In this document: one piece after another, positions 32,413 through 40,820 of the stretch
Position numbering within the stretch: the first letter of the stretch is position 1
Layout of the letters: each line of letters opens with the position of its first letter
Assembly: GCF_002699855.1 (NCBI RefSeq)
Contig: NZ_LKBW01000267.1
Coordinates: 1 to 40,820, forward strand
Direction of reading: 5' to 3'
Origin: Pseudomonas amygdali
GTDB lineage: Bacteria; Pseudomonadota; Gammaproteobacteria; Pseudomonadales; Pseudomonadaceae
Length of the DNA: 40,820 nucleotides
Notes under the pieces: model-generated
What the model was told of the DNA's origin: nothing
What the model saw: only the letters and a program-made list of their open reading frames with translations
Databases searched by the model: none
Program-made: the position numbers and the translations under genes

Positions 32413-34127
32413 TCGCCTCTCTGTGGCCGCACTGGTTTCGCCCCGAATGGCTGCTGATCCTGCCGTTGCTGGCGCTGTTGATCTGGCGGCTCTGGCATCG
32501 GCAGAAACGCGCCGGGCGCTGGCAAATGCTTCTGCCGACCCACTTTCATGCCGTACTGCTCAACGGTGGGCGCGGCAGCAACAGTAAACTGCCGTGGGTC
32601 GCACTCGGGCTGGCATGGCTGCTGGCGCTTTTCGCGTTGCTGGGCCCCAGCTGGCAGCGTGTCGAACAGATCAGCCAGAAACCGGTCGATCCGCTGGTGG
32701 TGATACTTGAACTCACCCCGCAGATGCTCGCCACCGACAATGCGCCCACCCGCCTGGAACAGGCGAAACGCAAACTGCTGGACCTGTTGCAAAAGCGCAG
32801 CGATGCGCAGACCGCCATCGTCGTCTATGCGGGCAGCGCGCACACGCTGGTGCCGCTGTCCGATGACCTGGTCACCAGCCATAACCTGCTGGAAGCCATC
32901 AGGCCGTCGATCATGCCCATGACCGGCCAGCGTGCCGATCTGGCGGTCCAGAAAGCCCTGCACCTGCTGAAACAGGGCGCACTGGGCCAAGGGCGAATTC
33001 TGCTGATCACCTCGTCACTGAGCGAACAGGAACGTCAGGGCATCCGTACGGCGTTGCGCGGGCAATCGCCGCCGTTGCTGATCCTTGGCATCGGTACGGC
33101 TGACGGCGCGCCGGTCATGCAGGAAAACGGCAGCCTGCTCAAGGACGACCAGGGCGCCATTCTGGTGTCGCGCCTGGACAGCAACAGCCTCAACGAATTC
33201 GCCGATCAGGTCGGCGGCAGCTATCGTCAGGCACGAGGCGATGAAGAAGATTTGCACAGCCTTGGCCTGCTGGCCAGCCCCCAGCACATGAGCAGCGACG
33301 GGCAGGTCGTGCAACTCGATACCTGGGCCGATCAGGGCCACTGGTTCCTGCTCCCGCTATTGTTGATCGCAGCCCTGGCTGGTCGGCGCGGCTGGCTGTT
33401 CTGTCTGCCGCTACTGTTCATGTTTCCGCAAAACAGCCAAGCGTTCGAGTTTCAGGACCTGTGGCTGCGTCCCGATCAACAGGGCCAGCGGCTACTGGAG
33501 CAGCATCGGCCAGCCGAGGCCGCACAACGCTTCGAAGACCCGCGCTGGAAAGGCGTGGCCTTTTACCAGGCCGAAGACTACGTCAGCGCCGCCCAGCAGT
33601 TTGCCGAAGGCAACAGCGCCGCCGACCATTACAATCGCGGCAATGCCCTGGCGCGCAGCGGCGAGCTGGCGGCAGCACTGGATGCCTACGAACAGGCCCT
33701 GGACCGCCAGCCCGAGTTTCCCGCGGCACAAACCAACCGGGCGCTGGTACAAAGCCTGCTGGACAAGGCCGATGTCCAGAAGCCTGCCGAGGATGAACAG
33801 AACAAGGCCGATCAGGGCGAAGAAGGCCAGCAAGCGTCACAGGACCCCAACAGCAGTGCATCGCCAGCCGATCAGAACCCGTCCCGCTCGGATCAGCCCG
33901 GTGCCAGCGAGAGCCTGCCGCCAGACGTCAGCGGTCAGGCCACCTCAGGCGAATCGGCGGACGACGAGCAAACTACCCGCCCACCGCTCCAGGCCGCAGA
34001 CACCCCTATTACCGGCGAGCGGCGTCAGGAACTGGAACAGTGGCTGAGGCAGATTCCGGATGATCCGGGCGAGCTGCTGCGGCGCAAATTTCGCTACGAA
34101 CAGCAACATCAGGAAAAGACCCGATGA
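32409..34127 (+). CDS. VWA + TPR membrane protein, BatB/BatC-like fusion
   Basis: The 572-aa protein has two N-terminal helices (LLILPLLALLIWRLWH and WVALGLAWLLALFALLG), a VWA domain, two more helices near 300-345 and a TPR region (ADHYNRGNALARSGELAAALDAYEQAL) at about 405-445. A long Gln/Asp/Ser/Pro tail is followed by a conserved end (RQELEQWLRQIPDDPGELLRRKF). The metal site reads VVILELTPQM in place of DxSxS, so it probably binds no metal, unlike its neighbour. Fused BatB-BatC proteins are known in moxR/bat operons. It overlaps the genes on both sides by 4 bases. Confidence 0.88.
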   Translation: MIASLWPHWFRPEWLLILPLLALLIWRLWHRQKRAGRWQMLLPTHFHAVLLNGGRGSNSKLPWVALGLAWLLALFALLGPSWQRVEQISQKPVDPLVVILELTPQMLATDNAPTRLEQAKRKLLDLLQKRSDAQTAIVVYAGSAHTLVPLSDDLVTSHNLLEAIRPSIMPMTGQRADLAVQKALHLLKQGALGQGRILLITSSLSEQERQGIRTALRGQSPPLLILGIGTADGAPVMQENGSLLKDDQGAILVSRLDSNSLNEFADQVGGSYRQARGDEEDLHSLGLLASPQHMSSDGQVVQLDTWADQGHWFLLPLLLIAALAGRRGWLFCLPLLFMFPQNSQAFEFQDLWLRPDQQGQRLLEQHRPAEAAQRFEDPRWKGVAFYQAEDYVSAAQQFAEGNSAADHYNRGNALARSGELAAALDAYEQALDRQPEFPAAQTNRALVQSLLDKADVQKPAEDEQNKADQGEEGQQASQDPNSSASPADQNPSRSDQPGASESLPPDVSGQATSGESADDEQTTRPPLQAADTPITGERRQELEQWLRQIPDDPGELLRRKFRYEQQHQEKTR

Positions 34128-35782
34128 GTCGCGTGTACACCTTATTGATCGGCCTGCTGCTGAGCCTGATCAGCTTGTCATTGCAGGCTGCGCAACTGAC
34201 CGCCAGCGTCGACCGCACGCGCCTGAACGCCGGGGAAACTGTCGAGTTGACGCTGGAAACCGATGATGTGACGCAGTTCGGCAAGCCGGACATGAGCGCC
34301 TTGGAAAGCAGTTTCGAGGTGCGCGACACGCGCCAGCTCAACAGCCTGAAAACCCTGGACGGCAGCAGTCAGGCCACCACTCGCTGGATCGTCACCCTGC
34401 TGCCTCGCGAGACCGGCAGCGTGTTGATCCCGTCGTTGCAACTGGGTGAGCTGAAAAGCCAGCCACTGACGCTACAGGTTCTGCAAAGCGAGCCCCAGGA
34501 CCCAGGCAGCCATCTGGCGTCGATCTTCATCGAAGCGAGCCTCGATCAGGACAGCGTCTATGTTCAGGCCCAGACCGTGCTGACCCTGCGCATCTACCAC
34601 TCGGTGTCGCTGTTCGACGACAGCAGCCTGAGCCCTTTGCAAGTACCGGACGCACGGGTCGAAAAACTGGGTGATTCGCACACCTACGAAAAGCTGATCA
34701 ATGGTGTGCGTCATGGCGTGATCGAAACACGCTACGCGATCTATCCGCAGCAAAGCGGCGTGCTGAAGATACCGGCACAAGTGTTCAGCGCTACGCTGGT
34801 GCAGACACCTGCCGAAGGCTCGCAAGGCCAGGATGCCAACCCGTTCGGCCCGCAACCAGGTCGATCGGTGCGGGTCAAATCCGCCGAAGTGCCGTTGACC
34901 GTCAAACCCAAGCCCGCCGACTACCCGGCTGATGTCGCCTGGTTGCCGGCGCGCAGTATCAGCCTTGAAGAGAGCTGGAGCCCCGAGCCCGGCACCACTC
35001 AGGTCGGCGATTCACTGACCCGCACCCTCATACTCAAGGCCGAAGGCCTGGCCGGTGCGCAACTGCCACCCTTGCCGCCCACCGAAGTGCCCGGCCTGCG
35101 GCGTTATCCGGATCAGCCACAGCTGCGCAACCTGCCCAGCGAACGCGGCCTGATCGGTACCCGCGAAGAACGCGAGGCACTGGTGCCAACCCGCGCCGGG
35201 GCAATTGACCTGCCTGCGGTTGAAGTGACCTGGTGGAATACCCGTGAAGATCACCTGGAACACACCAGCCTGGCCGCACGTACCCTGCAGATCAGCAGCA
35301 ACCCCGGCCTGGCAGTGGACACGCCGGTGAACAACGACATGAGCGGCGTGACGGTGATCGGCCCGCCAGTCTGGCCGTGGCAACTGAGCACGCTATTGCT
35401 GGCCTGCACCACCTTTTACGGTTTCGCCCTGTGGTGGCGGGCCCGCGGGCAGCCGGCAATCGCCCGGGCCGTGCAGACCGGGCCCAGCCCGCGTACCGTC
35501 CTGGATGACCTCAAACGCGCCTGCCTGGCCAACGACCCTCAAGGCACCCGTCAGGCACTCGACGCGTGGGCACGCCAGCAGCCGGAAACCCTGGCCGAAA
35601 TGGCCGCGCGTTTCGTGCCGCTGTCCGATGCACTGGACGGTCTGAACGGCGCGCTTTATAGCGAAACCGGCAAGCTGTGGCTGGGTGAAGACCTCTGGCG
35701 CGCCGTGCGCAAGCTGCCTGCCGCCGAACATATCAAGGACCCGGCAGGCGATGCCGGGTTGCCACCGCTGTATCCCAAGTGA
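34124..35782 (+). CDS. BatD family periplasmic/membrane protein
   Basis: The 552-aa protein begins with a signal peptide (MSRVYTLLIGLLLSLISLSLQA, cut before AQLTAS). Repeated beta-rich periplasmic domains follow (NAGETVELTLETDD, then WIVTLLPRETGSVLIPSLQL, then ARTLQIS). A membrane helix near 420-440 (WQLSTLLLACTTFYGFALWW) and a cytoplasmic helical tail of about 110 residues end it. This is the BatD layout. Bat proteins have been linked to stress tolerance in some bacteria; the role here is not shown by sequence. It ends the moxR operon, and sbcD starts 42 bases later. Confidence 0.88.
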   Translation: MSRVYTLLIGLLLSLISLSLQAAQLTASVDRTRLNAGETVELTLETDDVTQFGKPDMSALESSFEVRDTRQLNSLKTLDGSSQATTRWIVTLLPRETGSVLIPSLQLGELKSQPLTLQVLQSEPQDPGSHLASIFIEASLDQDSVYVQAQTVLTLRIYHSVSLFDDSSLSPLQVPDARVEKLGDSHTYEKLINGVRHGVIETRYAIYPQQSGVLKIPAQVFSATLVQTPAEGSQGQDANPFGPQPGRSVRVKSAEVPLTVKPKPADYPADVAWLPARSISLEESWSPEPGTTQVGDSLTRTLILKAEGLAGAQLPPLPPTEVPGLRRYPDQPQLRNLPSERGLIGTREEREALVPTRAGAIDLPAVEVTWWNTREDHLEHTSLAARTLQISSNPGLAVDTPVNNDMSGVTVIGPPVWPWQLSTLLLACTTFYGFALWWRARGQPAIARAVQTGPSPRTVLDDLKRACLANDPQGTRQALDAWARQQPETLAEMAARFVPLSDALDGLNGALYSETGKLWLGEDLWRAVRKLPAAEHIKDPAGDAGLPPLYPK

Positions 35783-35824
35783 GGATGCAGCTCAGGCAAC
35801 ACCTCTACACGACAAGGTAAACCA

Positions 35825-37069
35825 ATGCGTCTGTTTCACACCTCTGACTGGCATCTGGGTCAGAACCTGCACGGTCAGGAGCGGGATTTCGAACACGCCT
35901 GCTTTCTGACCTGGCTGCTGGCCCGTCTGGCCGAACGAAAACCTGATGTACTGTTGATCGCGGGCGACATCTTCGACACCGTCAACCCGCCGGTCAAAGC
36001 GCAGGAACGCCTGTACGACTTCATCGTCAACGCTCATGAACGGCAGCCGCTGCTGACCATCGCGATGATCGCAGGCAACCACGACTCCGGCTCGCGTATC
36101 GAACTCCCTGCACCCCTGATGCGCCGTTTGCGCACACACGCACTGGGCAGGGTGATGTGGCTGGACGACGGTGTGCTGGACGCCGAACGCCTGCTGCTAC
36201 CGTTGCCGGACGCCGAAGGCAACGTCAAAGCCTGGTGCCTGGCGCTGCCCTTCCTGCGTCCTGCCGAGGTCACCGGCCCGACGCTGGGTGACGACTACCT
36301 GCGCGGTATCGGTCGGGTTCATGAGTTGCTGATCGAAGCAGCCAACCTCAAGCGCCAGCCAGGTCAGGCACTGATCGCCATCAGCCACGCGCACATGGCG
36401 GGCGGTTCGGTCTCGGAAGACTCCGAGCGCAGCCTGATCATCGGCAACGCCGAAGCCCTGCCCGCCACTCTGTTCGGACCGAGCATCACCTATGTCGCGC
36501 TTGGCCATTTGCACAAGCCGCAACGAGTCAATGGTGAAGAGCGCATTCGCTACAGCGGTTCGCCGATTCCACTTTCATTTTCGGAAATCAGCTATCAGCA
36601 CCAGATTCTCGAGATCAATTGCGACGGTGAGACGCTGACCAGTGTCGAGCCGTTGCTCATCCCTCGCGCCGTCAACCTGCAACGCCTGGGGCCTGCGCCC
36701 TTGGCCGATTTGCTGGTACAGCTCAAGGCGCTGCCGGACATCGACCTGCTTGCCGACCCGGACCGCCAGCCGTGGCTGGAAGTGCGCGTGCGTCTTGATG
36801 AACCGCAACCGGACCTGCGCAACCAGATCGAAACCGCGCTGCAAGGCAAAGCCGTGCGGTTGGTGCGCATCGGTGCTGAATACGCCGGTAAAGGCAGTGC
36901 CGACGGCAACGAGGGTGAAGCCGCCCTGATCGAGCTGGACCAGCTAACGCCTCAGGAATTGTTCAGCCGTGCCTGGCAGGACAACTTCGGCAGCGAGGTC
37001 GACGAACAGACCCTGACCGATTTCGCCACGCTGCTGCGTGAAGTCCAGCAGGAGAGCGAACAGCCATGA
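35825..37069 (+). CDS. sbcD: Exonuclease subunit SbcD (Mre11-like)
   Basis: SbcD is the nuclease subunit of SbcCD, which cuts hairpins and processes DNA ends. The 414-aa protein has the calcineurin-like phosphoesterase motifs in order: HTSDWHLG (Asp8, His10), AGDIFD (Asp48), GNHD (84-87), SHAHMAGG and ALGHLHKPQ, which supply the two-metal site. The capping domain follows to about 340. Its stop overlaps the sbcC start by 4 bases (ATGA). It is separated from batD by only 42 bases, so the two groups may be partly co-transcribed. Confidence 0.96.
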   Translation: MRLFHTSDWHLGQNLHGQERDFEHACFLTWLLARLAERKPDVLLIAGDIFDTVNPPVKAQERLYDFIVNAHERQPLLTIAMIAGNHDSGSRIELPAPLMRRLRTHALGRVMWLDDGVLDAERLLLPLPDAEGNVKAWCLALPFLRPAEVTGPTLGDDYLRGIGRVHELLIEAANLKRQPGQALIAISHAHMAGGSVSEDSERSLIIGNAEALPATLFGPSITYVALGHLHKPQRVNGEERIRYSGSPIPLSFSEISYQHQILEINCDGETLTSVEPLLIPRAVNLQRLGPAPLADLLVQLKALPDIDLLADPDRQPWLEVRVRLDEPQPDLRNQIETALQGKAVRLVRIGAEYAGKGSADGNEGEAALIELDQLTPQELFSRAWQDNFGSEVDEQTLTDFATLLREVQQESEQP

Positions 37070-40000
37070 AAATCCTTGCCATTCGCCTGAAAAACCTTGC
37101 CTCGCTGGCCGGGCCGTTTGAAATCGATTTCACTGCCGAGCCGCTGGCCAGCGCCGGTCTGTTCGCCATTACCGGCCCGACCGGCGCAGGTAAAAGCACC
37201 CTGCTCGACGCCTTGTGCCTGGCGCTGTTCGGAGCGATTCCGCGGCTGAGTAATATCGGCCAGTCCAAGGTCCCGGACATCGACGGCGACATCACCACCA
37301 GCGACCCGCGCACCCTGCTGCGGCGTGGCACGGGCAGCGGTTACGCAGAAGTAGACTTTATCGGCATCGATCAGCGCCGTTATCGCGCCCGCTGGGAAAC
37401 CAACCGCGCACGCGACAACGCGACCAAAAAGCTGCAGGCCAGCCGCCAGACCCTGACCGACCTGGACAGCGAACAGGTGCTCAGCAACCAGAGCAAGCGT
37501 GAATTCGAGCAACTGATCGAGCAGCGTCTGGGGCTGAATTTCGAGCAATTTACCCGCGCCGTGATGCTCGCTCAGAGCGAGTTCAGTGCCTTCCTCAAGG
37601 CCGACGACAAGGAACGCAGCGAACTGCTGGAGAAGCTGACCAATACCGCTATCTACAGCCAGCTCGGGAGGCGCGCCTACAGCAAGAGCAAAGAGGCCGA
37701 GGAAGCGCTTAAAACTCTCACTGCTCAAGCCAGCAACATCGTCCCGCTGGCTCCGGAGCTGCTGGCTGAACTGGAACAACGCCTCAACGACGCACAGCAG
37801 CAGCTCAAGGCGCACCAGGCACAGCAAAGGCAACTGGAAATCAAACAGCAGTGGCTGATCGAGCTACACCGCCTGCGCGATGAACAGCTTGCCGCGCAGG
37901 AGGCGATCACCCGTGCTCAACAGGCCTGGGACGACCAGAGCGGTGCACGTCAGACCCTCGGCCAACTGGAACGCCTGGGCCCGCAGCGCCACCGTTTCAC
38001 GCGTCGGGTCACGCTGAACGCCCAGCTCAACCCGCTGGCGGAACAAATTCGTCAGCATCAGCAACAGCAGGCTTCGCTGCAAGATCAGCAGCAACAACTG
38101 GAGACCCGCCGCACCCAGGCGCACGCCAGTCTGCTGGCGGCCCAGCAAACCCACAGCAACGCCAAACCGCTGTTGCAGCAGGCTTTTGACACACAGAACA
38201 CGCTGAACCACCTGGCCCAGGAACTGGCCAAGGTGTCTGACCTGCATCAGCAAACCGGACAGCTTTGTACTGAGGGTCAGGCCAGCCTGCACATTCTGCT
38301 CGACCAGCAGCAACAGGTTTCGCAGCGCCTTGAACGTATTGCCGAGCAACTGGAGCACAGCAGCGAACTGGCCCCGCTGGCTCAGGCCTGGAGCGCCTGG
38401 CGCGACCGCCTGAAATCCCTCACGCTGATCGCCAACCGCCTCAAGCACGGGCAGAGTGAACTGCCTGCACTGCAGCAACGTGCCAGCACGGCCGATCAAC
38501 AGTTGACCGAGCAATGCAGCGCGCTGGAATTGCTGTACCGCGAAGCCGATTGCGAAGTGGATGCGGTGACCGAACAGGTACAGATTCTCGGCAGCCTGCT
38601 GCAGGACAATCGCAAGCAGCAACGCGCATTCGAAGACCTGGCCCGTCTGTGGGCCAGCCAGCAGGACGTAGACCGACAACTGGCCGATCTGGCGCAGCAA
38701 CAGCAAAGCGCTCAGCAGCAACGCGAACAGCTCAACAGCGAAGGCATTCGCGTTCGTGATGAACTGACCGTCGCCGAACAGACCCTGACCGTTACCCGGC
38801 AACTGCTGGAACGTCAACGCCTGGCCCGCAGCGCCAGCGTTGAAGAATTGCGCGTCCAGTTGCAGGACGACCAGCCCTGCCCGGTCTGTGGCAGCATCGA
38901 ACACCCTTGGCATCAGCCGGAAGCTTTGCTGGAAAGCCTCACGCAACATGATGACAACGAGCAGGCCAGCGCGCAGAAGGCGGTGGACCAACTGACCGAA
39001 CAGCGCAACCAATTGCGCGAGCAGGTTGGCGGCGTGATCGCCCGCCAGAAAGAGCTGCTGCGTCAGCACGAACAGCTCACCCTGCGTCATCAAGCCCTGG
39101 CACCGGATCTGGAATCTCATCCCCTCGCGGCTCAATTGCTCGACCACGACGCAGGCAAGCGTGACAGCTGGTTGAGCCAGCAATTGAATAACCTGAGCGA
39201 AGTCATCACCCGTGACGAGCAACGCCAGGAAGCGTTGCTGACCCTGCAGAAAGACGCCGCCCGCTTGCAGCAGCAACTTCAGGCAGCCACAGAAGCCAGT
39301 CAGACCGCGGCGAGCCATGTTGCCGAGCAGCTCAAGCAGCTGGACGTCGACAGGCAGCGGCTGGACGAAGAACTGAGCGCATTCACGCCGCTGGTCTCGC
39401 CACACGTGCTTGAGGGGCTGCGCAGCGATGCATCGGCAACGGTGATGCAGCTTGAGCAGCAGGTGACTCAGCGTCTGGATCAACTTGAGCAGCAACACGA
39501 AGAGCAGCAGGAGCAGAGCGAGCGCCAGCAGAAGATCGAAAAGCATCAGATCGAGCAGCAGACTCGCCTGCACCGCCAGACCGAACTGGCGCAGGAAGTC
39601 GCCCGGCTCGGCGAGCAACAACAGGCCAGCCAACAGGCACTGACCGGCTTGCTGGGCGAGCATGCGACTGCCGAGCACTGGCAACAGGCGCTGGAAAACG
39701 CCATCGAGCAGGCCAGGCAAACCGAAAGCTCGCCCGCCGAGGCTCTGCAGCAGATTCAAAGCCAGTTGATCCAGCTGGCTGCCGAACTCAAGTCCGCCCA
39801 GCAACAACATCAATCCTTACAGCAGGAACTGGCTGAACTTGATGTGCAGATCAGCGAGTGGCGCGGCCAGCATCCCGAGCTGGACGATACCGCGCTCGAC
39901 ACGCTGCTGACCTACGATGACGCGCATGTCGAGCAACTGCGTCTGCAACTGAACGCTACCGACAAAGCGCTGGAGCAGGCAAAAGTATTGCTGCAGGAGC

Positions 40001-40710
40001 GCGATCAGCGCCTGCAACAGCATCAGGCGCAATACAGCGACCTTAGCGACAGCACGCAACTGGCGGCAGCGCTGCAACAGGCCCATGAACAGTCCGCGCT
40101 CGGCGAGCAGCAATGCGCCGACCTGCGTGCCGAACTCAGCGAAGATCAGCGCCGTCGCAACGCCAACAGCGAATTGCAGGCGCGCATCAACGATGCCAAT
40201 GACGAATACCTGCGCTGGGCACGCCTGGCATCGCTGATTGGCTCGGCCGAAGGCGAGAAATTCCGCAAGATCGCCCAAGCCTACAACCTTGACCTGCTGG
40301 TCCACCATGCCAATGCGCAGCTCCGGCAACTGGTGCGCCGCTACCGCCTGAAACGCGGCGGCAGCATGCTCGGCCTGCTGGTCATGGACACCGAAATGGG
40401 CGACGAACTACGCTCGGTTCACTCGCTGTCGGGTGGCGAAACCTTCCTGGTCTCGCTGGCGTTGGCGCTGGGACTGGCGTCGATGGCCTCCAGCACGCTG
40501 CGTATCGAATCGCTGTTCATCGACGAGGGCTTCGGCAGCCTCGACCCGGAATCGCTGCAACTGGCGATGGACGCACTGGACGGCTTGCAGGCACAGGGTC
40601 GCAAGGTCGGCGTGATCTCCCACGTACAGGAAATGCATGAACGGATTCCGGTGCAGATCAAAGTGCGTCGCCAGGGGAATGGGTTGAGCACAATCGAGGT
40701 GGGTAACTGA
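37066..40710 (+). CDS. sbcC: Exonuclease subunit SbcC (Rad50-like SMC ATPase)
   Basis: SbcC is the ATPase partner of SbcD. At 1214 aa it has Walker A GPTGAGKST (37-45), two long Gln/Glu/Leu-rich coiled coils, and a zinc hook CPVC at Cys605-Cys608 near the middle. The ABC signature LSGGE falls at 1121-1125 and Walker B SLFIDEGFGSLD near the C-terminus (Asp1153-Glu1154). All ATPase and hook elements are present, so it should be functional. The coiled coils are unusually rich in glutamine, which gives dense CAG/CAA codon runs; this is composition, not a tandem repeat. A hairpin lies 8 bases after the stop. Confidence 0.96.
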   Translation: MKILAIRLKNLASLAGPFEIDFTAEPLASAGLFAITGPTGAGKSTLLDALCLALFGAIPRLSNIGQSKVPDIDGDITTSDPRTLLRRGTGSGYAEVDFIGIDQRRYRARWETNRARDNATKKLQASRQTLTDLDSEQVLSNQSKREFEQLIEQRLGLNFEQFTRAVMLAQSEFSAFLKADDKERSELLEKLTNTAIYSQLGRRAYSKSKEAEEALKTLTAQASNIVPLAPELLAELEQRLNDAQQQLKAHQAQQRQLEIKQQWLIELHRLRDEQLAAQEAITRAQQAWDDQSGARQTLGQLERLGPQRHRFTRRVTLNAQLNPLAEQIRQHQQQQASLQDQQQQLETRRTQAHASLLAAQQTHSNAKPLLQQAFDTQNTLNHLAQELAKVSDLHQQTGQLCTEGQASLHILLDQQQQVSQRLERIAEQLEHSSELAPLAQAWSAWRDRLKSLTLIANRLKHGQSELPALQQRASTADQQLTEQCSALELLYREADCEVDAVTEQVQILGSLLQDNRKQQRAFEDLARLWASQQDVDRQLADLAQQQQSAQQQREQLNSEGIRVRDELTVAEQTLTVTRQLLERQRLARSASVEELRVQLQDDQPCPVCGSIEHPWHQPEALLESLTQHDDNEQASAQKAVDQLTEQRNQLREQVGGVIARQKELLRQHEQLTLRHQALAPDLESHPLAAQLLDHDAGKRDSWLSQQLNNLSEVITRDEQRQEALLTLQKDAARLQQQLQAATEASQTAASHVAEQLKQLDVDRQRLDEELSAFTPLVSPHVLEGLRSDASATVMQLEQQVTQRLDQLEQQHEEQQEQSERQQKIEKHQIEQQTRLHRQTELAQEVARLGEQQQASQQALTGLLGEHATAEHWQQALENAIEQARQTESSPAEALQQIQSQLIQLAAELKSAQQQHQSLQQELAELDVQISEWRGQHPELDDTALDTLLTYDDAHVEQLRLQLNATDKALEQAKVLLQERDQRLQQHQAQYSDLSDSTQLAAALQQAHEQSALGEQQCADLRAELSEDQRRRNANSELQARINDANDEYLRWARLASLIGSAEGEKFRKIAQAYNLDLLVHHANAQLRQLVRRYRLKRGGSMLGLLVMDTEMGDELRSVHSLSGGETFLVSLALALGLASMASSTLRIESLFIDEGFGSLDPESLQLAMDALDGLQAQGRKVGVISHVQEMHERIPVQIKVRRQGNGLSTIEVGN

Positions 40711-40717
40711 AAGACCT

Positions 40718-40756
40718 GTGACGCGGAGCGTCACGAACGGCATTCCCACGCTGGAA
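40718..40756. repeat. Extragenic repeat interrupted by an IS
   Basis: GTGACGC (40718-40724) and GCGTCAC (40728-40734) form a 7-bp hairpin. CATTCCCACGCTGGAA follows and stops at the IS end. In Pseudomonas syringae-type genomes such a unit usually continues as a second palindrome (CCCACGCTGGAGCGTGGGA), so its second arm appears to be displaced by the insertion. The first hairpin may also terminate sbcC, though it has no T-run. Confidence 0.55.
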
Positions 40757-40820
40757 TGGTATGCCCCCCCCGAAGGTTGGACAATTATCCACTTACGCTG
40801 CCTTGGCGGCCTGCATCCTG
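40757..40820 (-). mobile_element. Right end of an IS3-family insertion sequence (partial)
   Basis: The terminus TGGTATG, eight C, then GAAGGTTGGAC matches the end at 92-66 of this window apart from a short difference in the C-run. The minus-strand reading frame that ends inside it shows that this is the orfB (right) end, so the element lies to the right in the same orientation as the left-edge copy. It interrupts an extragenic repeat. Confidence 0.75.
40793..40819 (-). CDS. IS transposase OrfB, last residues only
   Basis: The minus strand reads RMQAAKAA then TAA (stop at 40795-40793), 36 bases inside the IS terminus, where the OrfB integrase of an IS3-family element normally ends. Only eight codons are visible, so the call depends on the terminal repeat and position. 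Confidence 0.5.
   Translation of the reverse strand, partial: RMQAAKAA

Noticed and set aside
37864..39813. A 649-codon Leu/Gln-rich open frame opposite sbcC
   Set aside because: It mirrors the Gln/Leu coiled-coil codons of SbcC (CAG reads as CTG on the other strand). It has no start context or family.
38040..40100. Dense CAG/CAA runs in sbcC as a possible trinucleotide repeat
   Set aside because: The runs are irregular and fit the heptad pattern of the coiled coil; they are Gln-rich composition, not a tandem array.
40711..40756. CRISPR-like or tRNA-like structure after sbcC
   Set aside because: There is a single short hairpin with no repeated spacer pattern and no cloverleaf; it matches an extragenic repeat instead.
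1..40820. The whole window as a composite transposon
   Set aside because: The content is ordinary core-genome gene order with uniform composition, and the left IS end lies inside arfB and the right in an extragenic repeat. Independent insertions are simpler.

Overview
The window is about 40.8 kb of GC-rich chromosomal DNA. The protein sequences and the gene neighbourhoods (rnm-yciO-scpA-scpB-rluB, yciB-yciI, a large NAD-specific glutamate dehydrogenase, GTG-started acnB and mntP, a moxR/VWA operon joined to sbcDC) point to a Pseudomonas, most likely the P. syringae complex. That assignment rests on recognition of families and gene order, not on a database search. No tRNA, rRNA, CRISPR array or prophage was seen.

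Layout. 1-92: the left end of an IS3-family insertion sequence, inserted into the 3' end of arfB. 438-1861: aroP, broken by a 14-bp tandem duplication. 2133-7132 (minus strand): rluB, a DUF1289 protein, scpB, scpA, yciO and rnm, with a REP doublet beside scpB. 7198-8095: yciB and yciI. 8239-11368: a Cpx-like envelope-stress locus holding a coiled-coil membrane protein, cpxR, a cpxP/spy-like gene and cpxA. All of these except cpxR carry an in-frame stop. 11365-13550: a nitroreductase and a TrkH-type potassium transporter. 13733-17108: an emrR-emrA-emrB multidrug efflux operon whose promoter is overlapped by two identical 12-bp palindromes. 17258-18436: miaE and a second DUF1289 protein. 18437-21439: a long structured leader followed by acnB. 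21549-22286: a yybP-ykoY manganese riboswitch followed by mntP. 22373-27232: gdhB. 27599-28751: a small protein of unknown function and an amidohydrolase gene with a stop at codon 34. 28962-35782: a six-gene moxR-DUF58-DUF4381-VWA-VWA/TPR-BatD operon, followed closely by sbcD-sbcC (35825-40710). 40757-40820: the right end of an IS of the same type as the one at the left edge and in the same orientation.

Most genes are intact core functions: translation and rRNA/tRNA modification, chromosome segregation, TCA cycle, glutamate catabolism, ion homeostasis and DNA repair. The main theme beyond that is recent gene decay. Six genes are broken, each apparently by one event (one IS insertion, one 14-bp duplication, four nonsense codons), and three of the six lie in the Cpx-like locus. 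I found no convincing new multi-gene system. The items most worth checking are the decayed Cpx locus, the reversible aroP duplication, the emrR operator architecture, the acnB leader structure and the same-orientation IS ends at the two edges.
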